This document shows, piece after piece, positions 43,301 through 51,148 of a DNA stretch of 64,000 nucleotides. Source of the DNA: Microbacterium thalassium (GTDB lineage Bacteria > Actinomycetota > Actinomycetes > Actinomycetales > Microbacteriaceae); the NCBI RefSeq assembly GCF_014208045.1, contig NZ_JACHML010000001.1, forward strand, positions 310,001 to 374,000, given 5' to 3'. A program made the position numbers and the translations under genes. How positions within the stretch are numbered: the first letter of the stretch is position 1; the number at the start of each line of letters is the position of its first letter. A model generated the notes under the pieces. That model was not told the DNA's origin. It was given only the letters and a program-made list of their open reading frames with translations, and did no database searches.

Positions 43301-44648
43301 ACAACCCACCGGAAAGCCCCTCACCGGCGACACCGGTGACGTGACCGCGGTCGCCTGCACAACCATCAACGGGCAACCCACAGCCGTCACCGGCGACAAC
43401 GCCGGCATCGTCCGGATCTGGGACCTCACCACCGGACAACCCACCGGAAAGCCCCTCACCGGCCACACCAGCGACGTGACCGCGGTCGCCTGCACAACCA
43501 TCAACGGGCAACCCACAGCCGTCACCGGCAGCAAGGACCGCACAATTCGGATCTGGAACCTTGCCAAGGGCGAGTCCGTCGGCAGTCCGCTCACTGGACA
43601 TACGAACATCGTCGCTGCCGTTGCGTGCAGCACCATCGGCGGCCGCCCGATTGCTGTCACCGGCAGCAGGGACGCCACAGTCCGAATCTGGGAGCTCGCT
43701 ATGGGACGCCCCCTCGGTGAACCCGCTACCGGCCACACCGGTGACGTGTACGCCGGTGCCGGCACCACGCTCAACGGACTCCCCGCTGCGGTGACTGCCA
43801 GTCATGACCACACGGTCCGAGTATGGGACTTGACGACCGGAGGACCCATCGGCAAACCCCTAGCCGGGCACACCGACGGCGTTTACACCGTGGCCTGCAC
43901 CACCCTCGACGGTCGCCCTATCGCCGTCACTGGCAGCAACGACCGCACCATCCGGATCTGGGACCTGACCACCGGACAACCCACCGGAAGACCCCTCACA
44001 GGGCACACCGACAGTGTCACCGCTGCTGCCTGCGCCACCCTCGACGGCCGCCCTGTTGCGGTGACTGCCAGTCATGATCACACTGTCCGGATCTGGGACC
44101 TCACCACCGGACAACCCACCGGCAAACCCCTCACAGGGCACACCGACAGCGTGTACACCGTCGCCTGCACCACCCTCAACGGCCGCCCCATCGCCGTCAC
44201 CGGCGGCCGCGACCACACCATCCGGATCTGGGACCTCACCACCGGACAACCCACCGGCAAACCCCTCACAGGGCACACCGACAGCGTGTACACCGTCGCC
44301 TGCACCACCCTCAACGGCCGCCCCATCGCCGTCACCGGCGGCCGCGACCACACCATCCGGATCTGGGACCTCACCACCGGACAACCCACCGGCAAACCCC
44401 TCACAGGGCACACCGACAGCGTGTACACCGTCGCCTGCACCACCCTCGACGGCCACCCCATCGCCGTCACCGGCAGCTTGGACAGGCGCGTAGGCGTGTG
44501 GGACATCACCACAGGAAGGAACATGGCCACGTTCCAGACAGTGGACCAGGTGCGCGCGGTGGTCCCGCGATCACTGCCGGAGGGGCCCCTTGGAATCTTG
44601 ATCGGTTTCGGGCATGAGGTTGCGTTGTTGAGTTGGGAGCCAGAATGA
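40350..44648 (+). CDS. Caspase-STAND NTPase-WD40 protein, paralogue 2
   Basis: At 1432 residues it has the same order as its neighbours: caspase domain with His88 (SSHG) and Cys137 (DACYAG), NTPase with Walker A GSPGAGKS at 323-330 and TIILDALDEA downstream, and a helical region. The WD40 stretch runs from about 42771 with 13 full blades and the closing strand GFGHEVALLSW. Its blades are more alike than in the others: many read GHTxxVxAVACTTxNGxPxAVTGSxDRTIRIWxLTTGQPTGKPL, and blades 11 and 12 are identical in DNA. It is the only paralogue with an intact coupled hydrolase gene (ATGA overlap at its stop), making 40350-45502 the complete version of the module. Catalytic residues are intact. Confidence 0.9.
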   Translation: MGELRSAVFHVSRFDSVARSGELPTPGSFDELPGASDAAARVRGALTGLGYTVSGDAELRSKELGRRVFDFIEEGKPDDVQIVHISSHGEPADASHELYIIGSDGERHREAGVEAWVREIEDHADKRAVTLFVVDACYAGRASELSWQVARSTTDRLPRAIVLAATRWDKRAYEFYLSRALAEVLGSPKEHLDILRTERYLPWETVRDCVDDVMIRLDDGATGQRPRWTPIGQRLLPEDFPFFPNPDYEPPTPLESVKAAAPAGLVALMDAVDVGHFTGRATNDRVQDGTGVGLFRGRHRELESLSAWLDTPASEDSVRVVTGSPGAGKSALLGMLVCAGIQPLRETTRQVWEHVPHQARPLVAAAAVHARNLQVEDVSSTIARQLDLLSQDRKAMAPSDLVTAIRTMGQQPTIILDALDEAADVGSLVSVLLLTLVHARRRDGTRACRILVGTRSGYPWTEIAPLLEAIDRDQILDLDRADPAILTADLHDFVHDALGLDPRWARARPATRAKIAHDIARALVESTTTVDLGRAANWGAFLVASLYVDYLRREIEPTDDTAVASASRHVPTTLPAVLELDLASDIKGSRRRTLTAIALGHGDGIPARIAAIIDSALSPPSDVAPEPRDWQSAIDDVRFYLRSTGDADGTNLYRVFHQGLTDYLTSTLNPEDSSRVLEAIISDRTTKDEYRHWVTAGRYLARHALDHAADAGRAVELLEDTELLVAASPHAVRAALHETARQPRDIAAVYSASPLDVADPARRRDVLSLNARRFRLDDVADKLLSHPDRPSRFAPRWSTGSQTSQALIDTLTGHTSTVAAVACTTLDGRPTAVTASHDDRVRIWDLTTGQPIGEPLTGHTNTVYAVACTTLGGHPAAVTGGWDRTVRIWDLTTAQPTGKPLTGHTNTVTAVACTTINGQPTAVTGSKDRTIRIWNLTTGESVGKPLTGHTNTVTAVACTTINGQPTAVTGSKDRTIRIWNLTTGQPTGKPLTGDTGDVTAVACTTINGQPTAVTGDNAGIVRIWDLTTGQPTGKPLTGHTSDVTAVACTTINGQPTAVTGSKDRTIRIWNLAKGESVGSPLTGHTNIVAAVACSTIGGRPIAVTGSRDATVRIWELAMGRPLGEPATGHTGDVYAGAGTTLNGLPAAVTASHDHTVRVWDLTTGGPIGKPLAGHTDGVYTVACTTLDGRPIAVTGSNDRTIRIWDLTTGQPTGRPLTGHTDSVTAAACATLDGRPVAVTASHDHTVRIWDLTTGQPTGKPLTGHTDSVYTVACTTLNGRPIAVTGGRDHTIRIWDLTTGQPTGKPLTGHTDSVYTVACTTLNGRPIAVTGGRDHTIRIWDLTTGQPTGKPLTGHTDSVYTVACTTLDGHPIAVTGSLDRRVGVWDITTGRNMATFQTVDQVRAVVPRSLPEGPLGILIGFGHEVALLSWEPE
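44131..44400 (+). repeat. Perfect 135-bp tandem duplication (WD40 blades 11-12)
   Basis: 44131-44265 and 44266-44400 are base-for-base identical; a third unit from 44401 begins the same and diverges after about 45 bases. Confidence 0.95.
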
Positions 44649-45502
44649 GTGTGATCGTTGGCGTGCACGGGATCGGGAACTACACCCCCACCCAGACCGC
44701 GGAAGCCCTCAGCACCGCATGGACGACCTACCTGCACGACGGGTACCCGGCCGGGCCACCCGACGTGGACATCGCCGTCGCCTACTACAGCGCCGCGCTG
44801 CGGCTCCCCGCCGGGCAGGGCAGTGACGACCCCGAAGCCCTCCCCCCAGCCGCGGACGCCGCGTTGAAGGACTGGCTGAGCGAGATTGAAGCCCTCCCGG
44901 AGCTTGCGGCACCAGTCGCTCAAGGCCCGGCAACGATGCCGATCCGGGAGGCCATGGCATGGATCGCCCAACGCCTCGACATGGAACCCAAGTGGCTGCG
45001 ATGGTTCACCGCCCGGTTCTTCACCGAAGTCGTCACCTACCTCGACCCCACCAAGGCTGACATGCGCGCCGACGTGCAGCAGATCGTGTGGGACACGATC
45101 GAAGCGAACCATCCGCGGATCGTGATCGCCCACTCGCTCGGCAGCGTCGTGACCTGGGAGACGCTCTGGGCACACCCGCCGACACAACCCATCGACCTGC
45201 TCCTGACCATAGGGTCCCCCCTCGCGCTTCCGAAGGTCGTCTACGACAAGCTCACCCCCAGCACCGCCACCGGCCGACCCGGCCGGCCACCGGGAGTGAA
45301 ACGGTGGGTCAACCTCGCCGACCCCGGCGACCTCGTCGCCGTCCCCCGGCTGCTGTCCCGCTACTTCGACGGAATCGACACCGACCTCGAACCCACAATC
45401 AGCACCGTCAGAGTCTTCAACTTCCACGACGTCGACCGATACCTCGCCAACCCCACCACCACCGGCATCATCAACACCACCCTCAACTCACCACCGCGCT
45501 GA
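44645..45502 (+). CDS. Alpha/beta hydrolase (lipase-like) coupled to caspase gene 2
   Basis: This 285-residue protein starts at an ATG overlapping the caspase stop (ATGA). It has VIVGVHGIG near its start (oxyanion strand-turn), the nucleophile elbow IAHSLGSVVTW with catalytic Ser, a TIGSPLALPKVVYDKL segment after the next strand, and NLADPGDLVAVP plus FNFHDVDRY likely supplying Asp and His. No signal peptide is seen, so it acts in the cytosol unless released. By analogy it could be a lipase or esterase effector switched on by the caspase protein, for example by cleavage; this is inference. A decayed copy follows caspase gene 3 and none follows gene 1. Confidence 0.85.
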   Translation: MSVIVGVHGIGNYTPTQTAEALSTAWTTYLHDGYPAGPPDVDIAVAYYSAALRLPAGQGSDDPEALPPAADAALKDWLSEIEALPELAAPVAQGPATMPIREAMAWIAQRLDMEPKWLRWFTARFFTEVVTYLDPTKADMRADVQQIVWDTIEANHPRIVIAHSLGSVVTWETLWAHPPTQPIDLLLTIGSPLALPKVVYDKLTPSTATGRPGRPPGVKRWVNLADPGDLVAVPRLLSRYFDGIDTDLEPTISTVRVFNFHDVDRYLANPTTTGIINTTLNSPPR

Positions 45503-45804
45503 CTCACACGAGGATCCGCGCCACCACGGAGTCGAGCACGCAACTTGCGCCCGCAATTCGCTCGCTTCGGCGGGCGGCGGCTGTGCGACGGTTCGATGCG
45601 ATCGGCGCGGGCGCGCGATTCGCGCCCCCTCGCGACGGCGAGCTCATTTTCAGTGCAGGGCGGAGCCCAGTGCCCGCCCGGGTACCGACGGTGGCACACG
45701 GGGTCCTCGCCGGCATTCGTCGCCCCAGGGCGGTCTGCGGAGTACGGACCGGTGTCAGCGAGCATGAGTGCGCACGCACCTGCGACGATCGCTAGTGTGC
45801 CGTC
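45503..45804 (+). other. 302-base intergenic region before caspase gene 3
   Basis: No convincing gene or repeat was found. It ends with the TAGTGT leaderless promoter (45793-45798). Confidence 0.6.
45793..45798 (+). promoter_or_regulatory. Leaderless promoter of caspase gene 3
   Basis: TAGTGT followed by 6 bases and ATGGGGGAG; the block ATCGCTAGTGTGCCGTC is nearly the same as at the other two genes. Confidence 0.6.
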
Positions 45805-48800
45805 ATGGGGGAGTTCAAATCTGCGGCCTTTCACGTCAGCACGTTCGGACAGCTACCTCCACCGGGTACGCTCCCGGATCCAGACTCCCTCGATCCTCTA
45901 CCCGCAGCTGCTGCGGCAGATCAACTGCGCGGCGCGCTGGCGAACCTTGGTTACTTCGTCCAGGATGAACCCGATCTATCCGCGGAAGAGCTCGGGCGGG
46001 AAGTGTTCCGTTTCCTCGAATCGGGCAATCCGGAGGATGTGCGCATCGTGCACATCTGCTCTCATGGCAAACCTGCAGCGGCGTCGGACGAACTCTACAT
46101 TGTCGGCTCCGACGGCAGGCATCACCGCGACACAGGTGTCGAGGCCTGGGTCCGCGCGATCGAAGACAACGAGAGCGACCACGCCGCTACATTGTTCATT
46201 GTCGATGCATGCTACGCCGGCAGAGCAGCGGAACTCGCATGGCAGATCTCCCGCAGTCGGGCCGACCGACCACCCCGCGCCATGGTGCTCGCCGCGTCCC
46301 GATGGGACAGGACTGCCTACGAGTTTCGCCTCACCAAAGCACTGGCAGCAGTCCTCAGCAGCCCCAAGCGACACCTCGATATCCGGGATACCGAACGCTA
46401 CCTGCCATGGGACACGGTGTTCAACTGGGTTGACGACGAGATGACGCGACTCGATACCGAGGGGACTGGTCAACGCCCTCATTGGACTCCGATTGGTCAG
46501 CGCGTACGCCCTGCGGAGCTCCCGTTCTTCCCCAACCCCGACTACCAACCACCCACACCGCTCGAAGAAGCCAAGCAGTCCGCCGCAGTCGGCGTAGCCG
46601 CCCTGATCGAAAGCGTGGACGTTGTCCACTTCTCTGGCCGCGCTGCAAACGACCGCTTCAAGAATGCCGCGGATGCAGGCCTCTTTCGTGGCCGGAGAAA
46701 GCAGCTACAGGACTTGTCCACTTGGCTTGACGCCCCACCAGGCGACGACCACCTGCGGCTCATCACCGGGAGTCCGGGGTCGGGTAAGTCCGCACTTCTC
46801 GGAATGCTTGTATGCGCAGGACTCCCCTCGCTGCGCATACCAACGCGCAGCATCTGGGGCCACAGTCCCCACACGCGCGGGCCGCTCACCGACGTCGCCG
46901 CGGTCCACGCCCGAGGCCTTAATCTGCACGAAGTATCGACCGCGATCTCAGACCAGCTTGGTCTGTCTTCAAGGGACCAGGCGACAACCAGCCCCGCCGG
47001 ACTCTTGAGTGCCATTCTGGGGATGGACGTCCCACCAACTATCATCCTGGACGCACTTGACGAAGCAGCCGACGTCGCCTCACTTGTGTCCGTGCTAGTA
47101 CTACCTGTTCTGCAAGCGCACCGAACGGATGGAAAGCGCGCGTGCAGACTCCTAGCCGGATCTCGCTCTGGCGATCCGTGGGTCGAGATCGCCCCCCTCC
47201 TCGACCTCGCAAGCGATGGCCAGATACTCAATCTCGACAATTCCGACAGCGGCACCATGGCAAGCGACCTCAGGCAGTTCGTCCACGATGCGCTCGCACG
47301 ACACCGTGTGTGGGCCTCCCGCCCAGCGGTGATATCGCAGATCGCGCTTGCGACTTCTCACGCCATCGTGCATGCCCCGCCACGTTCAGGAGGCGGTTGG
47401 GGAGAATTTCTTGTCGCCAGCATCTATGTCGACTACCTCGGTCGCGAGGTCAACCCTCATGACCCCAGCTCAGTCGCCCGCGCTGCCGAGATGGTGCCGA
47501 CCACGTTGCCACAAGTCCTGGAACTTGATCTCGCCCACGACTCCGACGGTCGTCGACGGCGCACACTCACCACGCTTGCGCTTGCACTCGGCGAAGGCAT
47601 CCCCGCTCGTGTCGCTCAGATCATCGACAGCGCGCTCTGGGACCCTGCGCAAACCACGACCGATCATGATCTGAGGGTGTCAATTGACGCGACGCGCTTC
47701 TACATCCGGTCAACAGCCGACGAGGATGGTACGACCATCTACCGCCTGTTCCATCAGAGCCTGAGCGACCACCTGACGTCGATGGTCACGCTCGAGCAGA
47801 AGTCTCGAGTCGTCGATGCGATTCTCGCCGATCGCACGTCCCACAATGGAGATCGTCGCTGGACGACCGCGGCCCCCTACCTCGCCCGCCACATGCTCGA
47901 ACATGCAAGTGCTGCAGGCAGGGCCGTAGAGCTCTTGCTCGATACTGAACTCCTCGTCGCCGCCCGCCCACAGAGCTTGCGGGCGGCGTTGCGAGCCACG
48001 AACGGAAGGCCGCGCGAAGTCTCCTTGGTCCACTCCGCGACACCACTGGGGGGGACTGACCCGAATGAACGCCGCGACATCCTCGCTCTCAACGCGCGCA
48101 GATACGGTCTTGAAGACATGGTCAGCAAGCTGTCGATTGGCGAGGAACTATCAGACGCTTGGCGACCTCTGTGGTCTACAGGTTCGCAGGTTTGCCCATC
48201 GCTCATTGACGCTTTCGCGAGCACCAGGAGCGGGACGTCGGCGGCGGGGCCTACCCTCCGCCTGGGCCGAAGCAGCCCAAAGGGGGTCACGGCCGTCGCA
48301 TGCACGACCTTCAATGAGCGTTCGATCGTGGTCACCTGCCACCGCGATGGCACCCTCAATATCTGGGACCTCACGACCAGGCAACCCATCGGAGAGCCCC
48401 TCACCGGACACACCGACGCAGTGACCACCGTGGCATGCACAACCCTCGACGGCCACCCCGTCGCAGTCACCGGCAGCTGGGATCGAACCGTCCGCATCTG
48501 GGACCTCACGACCAGGCAACCCATCGGAGAGCCCCTCACCGGACACACCGACGCAGTGACCACCGTGGCATGCACAACCCTCGACGGCCACCCCGTCGCA
48601 GTCACCGGCAGCTGGGATCGAACCGTCCGCATCTGGGACCTCACGACCAGGCAACCCATCGGAGAGCCCCTCACCGGACACACCGACGCAGTGACGGCAA
48701 TCGCTTGTTCCTCCTCCCGCGAGCACATGGTCGCTGTTGCCGGACTTGCAGCCGACGGCTTTCAGCTCTGGGACCTAAATACGACGCAGTTGGTTGGCGA

Positions 48801-50169
48801 GTCTCCCGGCAACCGAGGCCGCGCTGTCATGGCTGTGGCATGTACAAGCATCGATGATCGCCCCATCGCTGTCACAGGCGGAACGGACAGGACCGTCCGG
48901 ATGTGGGATGCGAAGACCGGACAATCGATCGGCAAACCACTCAGAGGTCACCACAGTTTTGTAACGACAATTGCATGCACGACTCTCAACGGTCGCCCCA
49001 TCGCGATCAGCGGCAGTTGGGACAAGACCGTTCGGATATGGGATCTGAAGACGGGTCAAGCGATCGGCGAACCGCTCACAGGCCACCGTGGCGCGGTCGC
49101 CGCGATCGCAGCCACATACCTCAACGGTCACCCTGTCGCCGTCAGCGCTGGAGACGACCAGACACTGCGAATCTGGGACCTCCAGCCGCCGGAGTCCAGC
49201 TACAGTCCCCTCACCGGGCACACCGACTTGGTGACAACGGTCGCGCGCGCGATAGTCGACGGACGCGAGACTGCGATCACGGGCAGTAGCGATGGCACCG
49301 TCCGGATCTGGGACGCCCGCACGGTCTCGGAGCACAGTTTGTCGGTCTGGGACGTCATCGTGGGTCAGCGCTATGGCAGGTCTCTCCCGCGCGCTTCGGA
49401 CCCGGTGGTCGGAATCGCGTGCACGACTCTCCGGCGGCGATCGGTCGCCGTCATTTGCGGGCGCCAGTCGTTGGAGATTTGGGACCTCGCGAGACTGGTA
49501 CAGCTTGGGAAGCTCGTTGCCGGGGACTTTCACGGGCCCACCACCGTCGCGTGCACCGTGATCGGCAGGCGGGCCATCGCTGTCACTGGCGGCACCGACG
49601 GAACCTTGAGAACTTGGGATCTCAACAGGCGTCGGCCCCTGGCAACATCTACCCAACGCCACTCGGCACGCATTACCACGGTCGCCTGCACGACGGTCGA
49701 GGGCAGAGCAGTCGGCGTCACTGGCAGCGCTAATGGCACCCTGCAAATCTGGGACCTCGACAGCCTACGTCGCATAGGCGATCCGCTCACTGGCTTCGGG
49801 ATGGCAGTTCGAGCGATCTCCTGCACCACCGTCGAGGGCAGAGCAGTCGGCGTAGTCGGCGGAGCCGACGGCAGGCTGCAACTCTGGGACCTTGCAGGCG
49901 CTAAACCTGTGGCAGAAGCCCTCCACAGCGGGCTTGGGTCGGTAGCCGCGGTTGCGTGCGCCCATGTCAGCAACCGCCCCGTCGCTGTCACCGGGACGAG
50001 CGACGGGTGGGTCCAGATCTGGGATCTCGCGGCAAGCAGGGAACTCGCCCGCCATCGCGTTGTCGACATGATTACTGGGATAACCGTGCAAGCAGACGAC
50101 GTCAATGCGCTGAAGATTGTTGTCGGATTCGGACATGAGGTCGCTGAATTCAGTTGGACCCCACGATGA
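45805..50169 (+). CDS. Caspase-STAND NTPase-WD40 protein, paralogue 3
   Basis: This 1454-residue protein has caspase His87 (CSHG) and Cys136 (DACYAG), Walker A GSPGSGKS at 322-329 and TIILDALDEA downstream. The WD40 region has 13 full blades from about 48200 and the closing strand GFGHEVAEFSW. Its blades are the most divergent of the three, with longer loops (a blade near 49320 has an extra SEHSLSVWDV insertion). Two adjacent blades (48361-48630) are nevertheless identical in DNA. The stop overlaps an ATG that begins a decayed hydrolase gene in exactly the arrangement seen at gene 2, so this module once had the pair. It is the last intact gene before the island end. Catalytic residues are retained. 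Confidence 0.9.
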   Translation: MGEFKSAAFHVSTFGQLPPPGTLPDPDSLDPLPAAAAADQLRGALANLGYFVQDEPDLSAEELGREVFRFLESGNPEDVRIVHICSHGKPAAASDELYIVGSDGRHHRDTGVEAWVRAIEDNESDHAATLFIVDACYAGRAAELAWQISRSRADRPPRAMVLAASRWDRTAYEFRLTKALAAVLSSPKRHLDIRDTERYLPWDTVFNWVDDEMTRLDTEGTGQRPHWTPIGQRVRPAELPFFPNPDYQPPTPLEEAKQSAAVGVAALIESVDVVHFSGRAANDRFKNAADAGLFRGRRKQLQDLSTWLDAPPGDDHLRLITGSPGSGKSALLGMLVCAGLPSLRIPTRSIWGHSPHTRGPLTDVAAVHARGLNLHEVSTAISDQLGLSSRDQATTSPAGLLSAILGMDVPPTIILDALDEAADVASLVSVLVLPVLQAHRTDGKRACRLLAGSRSGDPWVEIAPLLDLASDGQILNLDNSDSGTMASDLRQFVHDALARHRVWASRPAVISQIALATSHAIVHAPPRSGGGWGEFLVASIYVDYLGREVNPHDPSSVARAAEMVPTTLPQVLELDLAHDSDGRRRRTLTTLALALGEGIPARVAQIIDSALWDPAQTTTDHDLRVSIDATRFYIRSTADEDGTTIYRLFHQSLSDHLTSMVTLEQKSRVVDAILADRTSHNGDRRWTTAAPYLARHMLEHASAAGRAVELLLDTELLVAARPQSLRAALRATNGRPREVSLVHSATPLGGTDPNERRDILALNARRYGLEDMVSKLSIGEELSDAWRPLWSTGSQVCPSLIDAFASTRSGTSAAGPTLRLGRSSPKGVTAVACTTFNERSIVVTCHRDGTLNIWDLTTRQPIGEPLTGHTDAVTTVACTTLDGHPVAVTGSWDRTVRIWDLTTRQPIGEPLTGHTDAVTTVACTTLDGHPVAVTGSWDRTVRIWDLTTRQPIGEPLTGHTDAVTAIACSSSREHMVAVAGLAADGFQLWDLNTTQLVGESPGNRGRAVMAVACTSIDDRPIAVTGGTDRTVRMWDAKTGQSIGKPLRGHHSFVTTIACTTLNGRPIAISGSWDKTVRIWDLKTGQAIGEPLTGHRGAVAAIAATYLNGHPVAVSAGDDQTLRIWDLQPPESSYSPLTGHTDLVTTVARAIVDGRETAITGSSDGTVRIWDARTVSEHSLSVWDVIVGQRYGRSLPRASDPVVGIACTTLRRRSVAVICGRQSLEIWDLARLVQLGKLVAGDFHGPTTVACTVIGRRAIAVTGGTDGTLRTWDLNRRRPLATSTQRHSARITTVACTTVEGRAVGVTGSANGTLQIWDLDSLRRIGDPLTGFGMAVRAISCTTVEGRAVGVVGGADGRLQLWDLAGAKPVAEALHSGLGSVAAVACAHVSNRPVAVTGTSDGWVQIWDLAASRELARHRVVDMITGITVQADDVNALKIVVGFGHEVAEFSWTPR
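48361..48695 (+). repeat. 135-bp tandem repeat of WD40 blades in caspase gene 3
   Basis: 48361-48495 and 48496-48630 are identical; a third unit (from 48631) is identical for 65 bases and then diverges. Confidence 0.95.
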
Positions 50170-50405
50170 GTGAGATGGCTAGCGTGCACAGGTCGAGCAC
50201 TCTGCTCCGCCTCAGACCGCGGATCTTCGACGCCCCTGGGTGCCATACCGACGGGCTAGTAGCCGACCTCCCGCGTCGAAAGCGCTGCGTTCAGTTCCCC
50301 GCCGGGCAAGGAGTCGACCGCGTCGCCAGCCACATTCGACGGGAGCCAGTTCGACCGCGAGCCCTCCACCAGAGCCTTCAACTTCCGCGACGTCGACCGG
50401 CCGAC
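50166..50405 (+). pseudogene. Decayed alpha/beta hydrolase remnant after caspase gene 3
   Basis: The remnant starts with an ATG overlapping the caspase stop (ATGAGTGAGATGGCTAGCGTG), matching the intact hydrolase start (ATGAGTGTGATCGTTGGCGTG). Around 50283-50320 it matches the region of 44797 (GCGCTGCG...CCCCGCCGGGCA). It then jumps to a match with the C-terminal part (TTCGACGG...TTCAACTTCC.CGACGTCGACC, compare 45365-45435). The nucleophile-serine region is deleted and the frame is not maintained. Confidence 0.7.
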
Positions 50406-50492
50406 GCCCGCGACACGCGTTCGCCGTTGCTCAGGCCCGCGCGGTGATCCAAGACGGTGATCCACGATGATCCAGGTGAATGTTCGCGCTTC

Positions 50493-50868
50493 TGAGCGCC
50501 ACCGATATTCACTCTCAGCGCCACCGACGACGTCGCCCCCGTCGAGGGCGTGAGCGCCACCCTAGTCATCGATCGGGTCGGCCTGCTTGCTGCTGGATAC
50601 GTGCCCACGCGACTGAGCGGCAACCTTGGGACGCCGAGACCCTCGGCAGCGACCGACAGGCGTCCAGGGCTGCCGCGGGCAGGCGTTGCCTGCCCTTGCC
50701 ATCAATTTCCGCGCAGGAGCGCCCCGGCGACTATGCCCCTCGGAGTCATCGCAGCTGCGTTCGCGTGGGCCAACGTCGAGGATCGCCGGGGTGCGTCGGG
50801 GGCGACATCGTCGGTGGCGCTGAAAAGGAATATCGGGTGGCGTCGAACGAGGAGATCCGGTGGCGCCG
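50493..50868. mobile_element. Relic of an insertion sequence with nested inverted repeats
   Basis: The left end has repeated GAGCGCCACC units (50495-50504, 50517-50525, 50552-50560). The right end carries the inverse GGTGGCGC units. About 45 bases (50498-50541 against the reverse complement of 50798-50842) match with roughly six differences. Multiple short repeats in long inverted ends recall IS21-family termini. Only ~250 bases separate them and no transposase is present, so it is a deletion derivative or a MITE. Confidence 0.6.
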
Positions 50869-50968
50869 AACCGCAATCATCAGTCGCACTCAAGCCTCCA
50901 AATACTCACCAAGATGATCCATGATCGGCCTGACATCCCACCGATACCCCGTGCCCACAATCTGCCCA

Positions 50969-51004
50969 CGAGCCGCTCCGATCGAATCGGTTCGGAGCGG
51001 CTCG
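50969..51004. terminator. Strong hairpin close to the island end
   Basis: A perfect 13-bp stem (50969-50981 with 50992-51004) has a 10-base loop. It is about 70 bases inside the tRNA-Phe fragment and may be a terminator or a recombinase arm-type site. Confidence 0.55.
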
Positions 51005-51076
51005 AGCACGACGTCAGAACCGCGAGAATCTGCGGATTCCCGACCGAGAACGACCCAGCGCGACGTCATCTCCGAT

Positions 51077-51120
51077 GACTGAAAATCGAAAGGTCACCGG
51101 ATCGATGCCGGTCGGAGCCA
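51077..51120 (+). other. attR: 3' fragment of tRNA-Phe(GAA), right end of integrated element
   Basis: The sequence reads as the 3' half of a tRNA: GA, anticodon loop CTGAAAA (anticodon GAA, 51081-51083), 3' anticodon stem TCGAA, variable AGGTC, T arm ACCGG-ATCGATG-CCGGT, acceptor strand CGGAGCC and discriminator A. No D arm or 5' acceptor (GGCTCCG) is found upstream; bases before 51077 do not pair. This is the usual scar of tyrosine-recombinase integration into a tRNA 3' end, so the intact tRNA-Phe should lie beyond the left edge. The T loop starts with A instead of T, perhaps a mutation in the copy. Confidence 0.8.
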
Positions 51121-51148
51121 CAAGGGTGATCGTTACAGTCACCCCAGG

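Noticed and set aside
42788..43774. Long minus-strand frame opposite the WD40 region
   Set aside because: It is a periodic shadow of the WD40 repeats with biased composition and no start signal.
44090..44500. Regular 135-bp repeats that could suggest a CRISPR or satellite array
   Set aside because: They are in frame within the caspase-WD40 gene, encode 45-residue WD40 blades, and have no spacer-repeat structure.
1..51120. Prophage
   Set aside because: No capsid, portal, terminase, tail or lysis genes were seen; conjugation and partition genes indicate an ICE or island.
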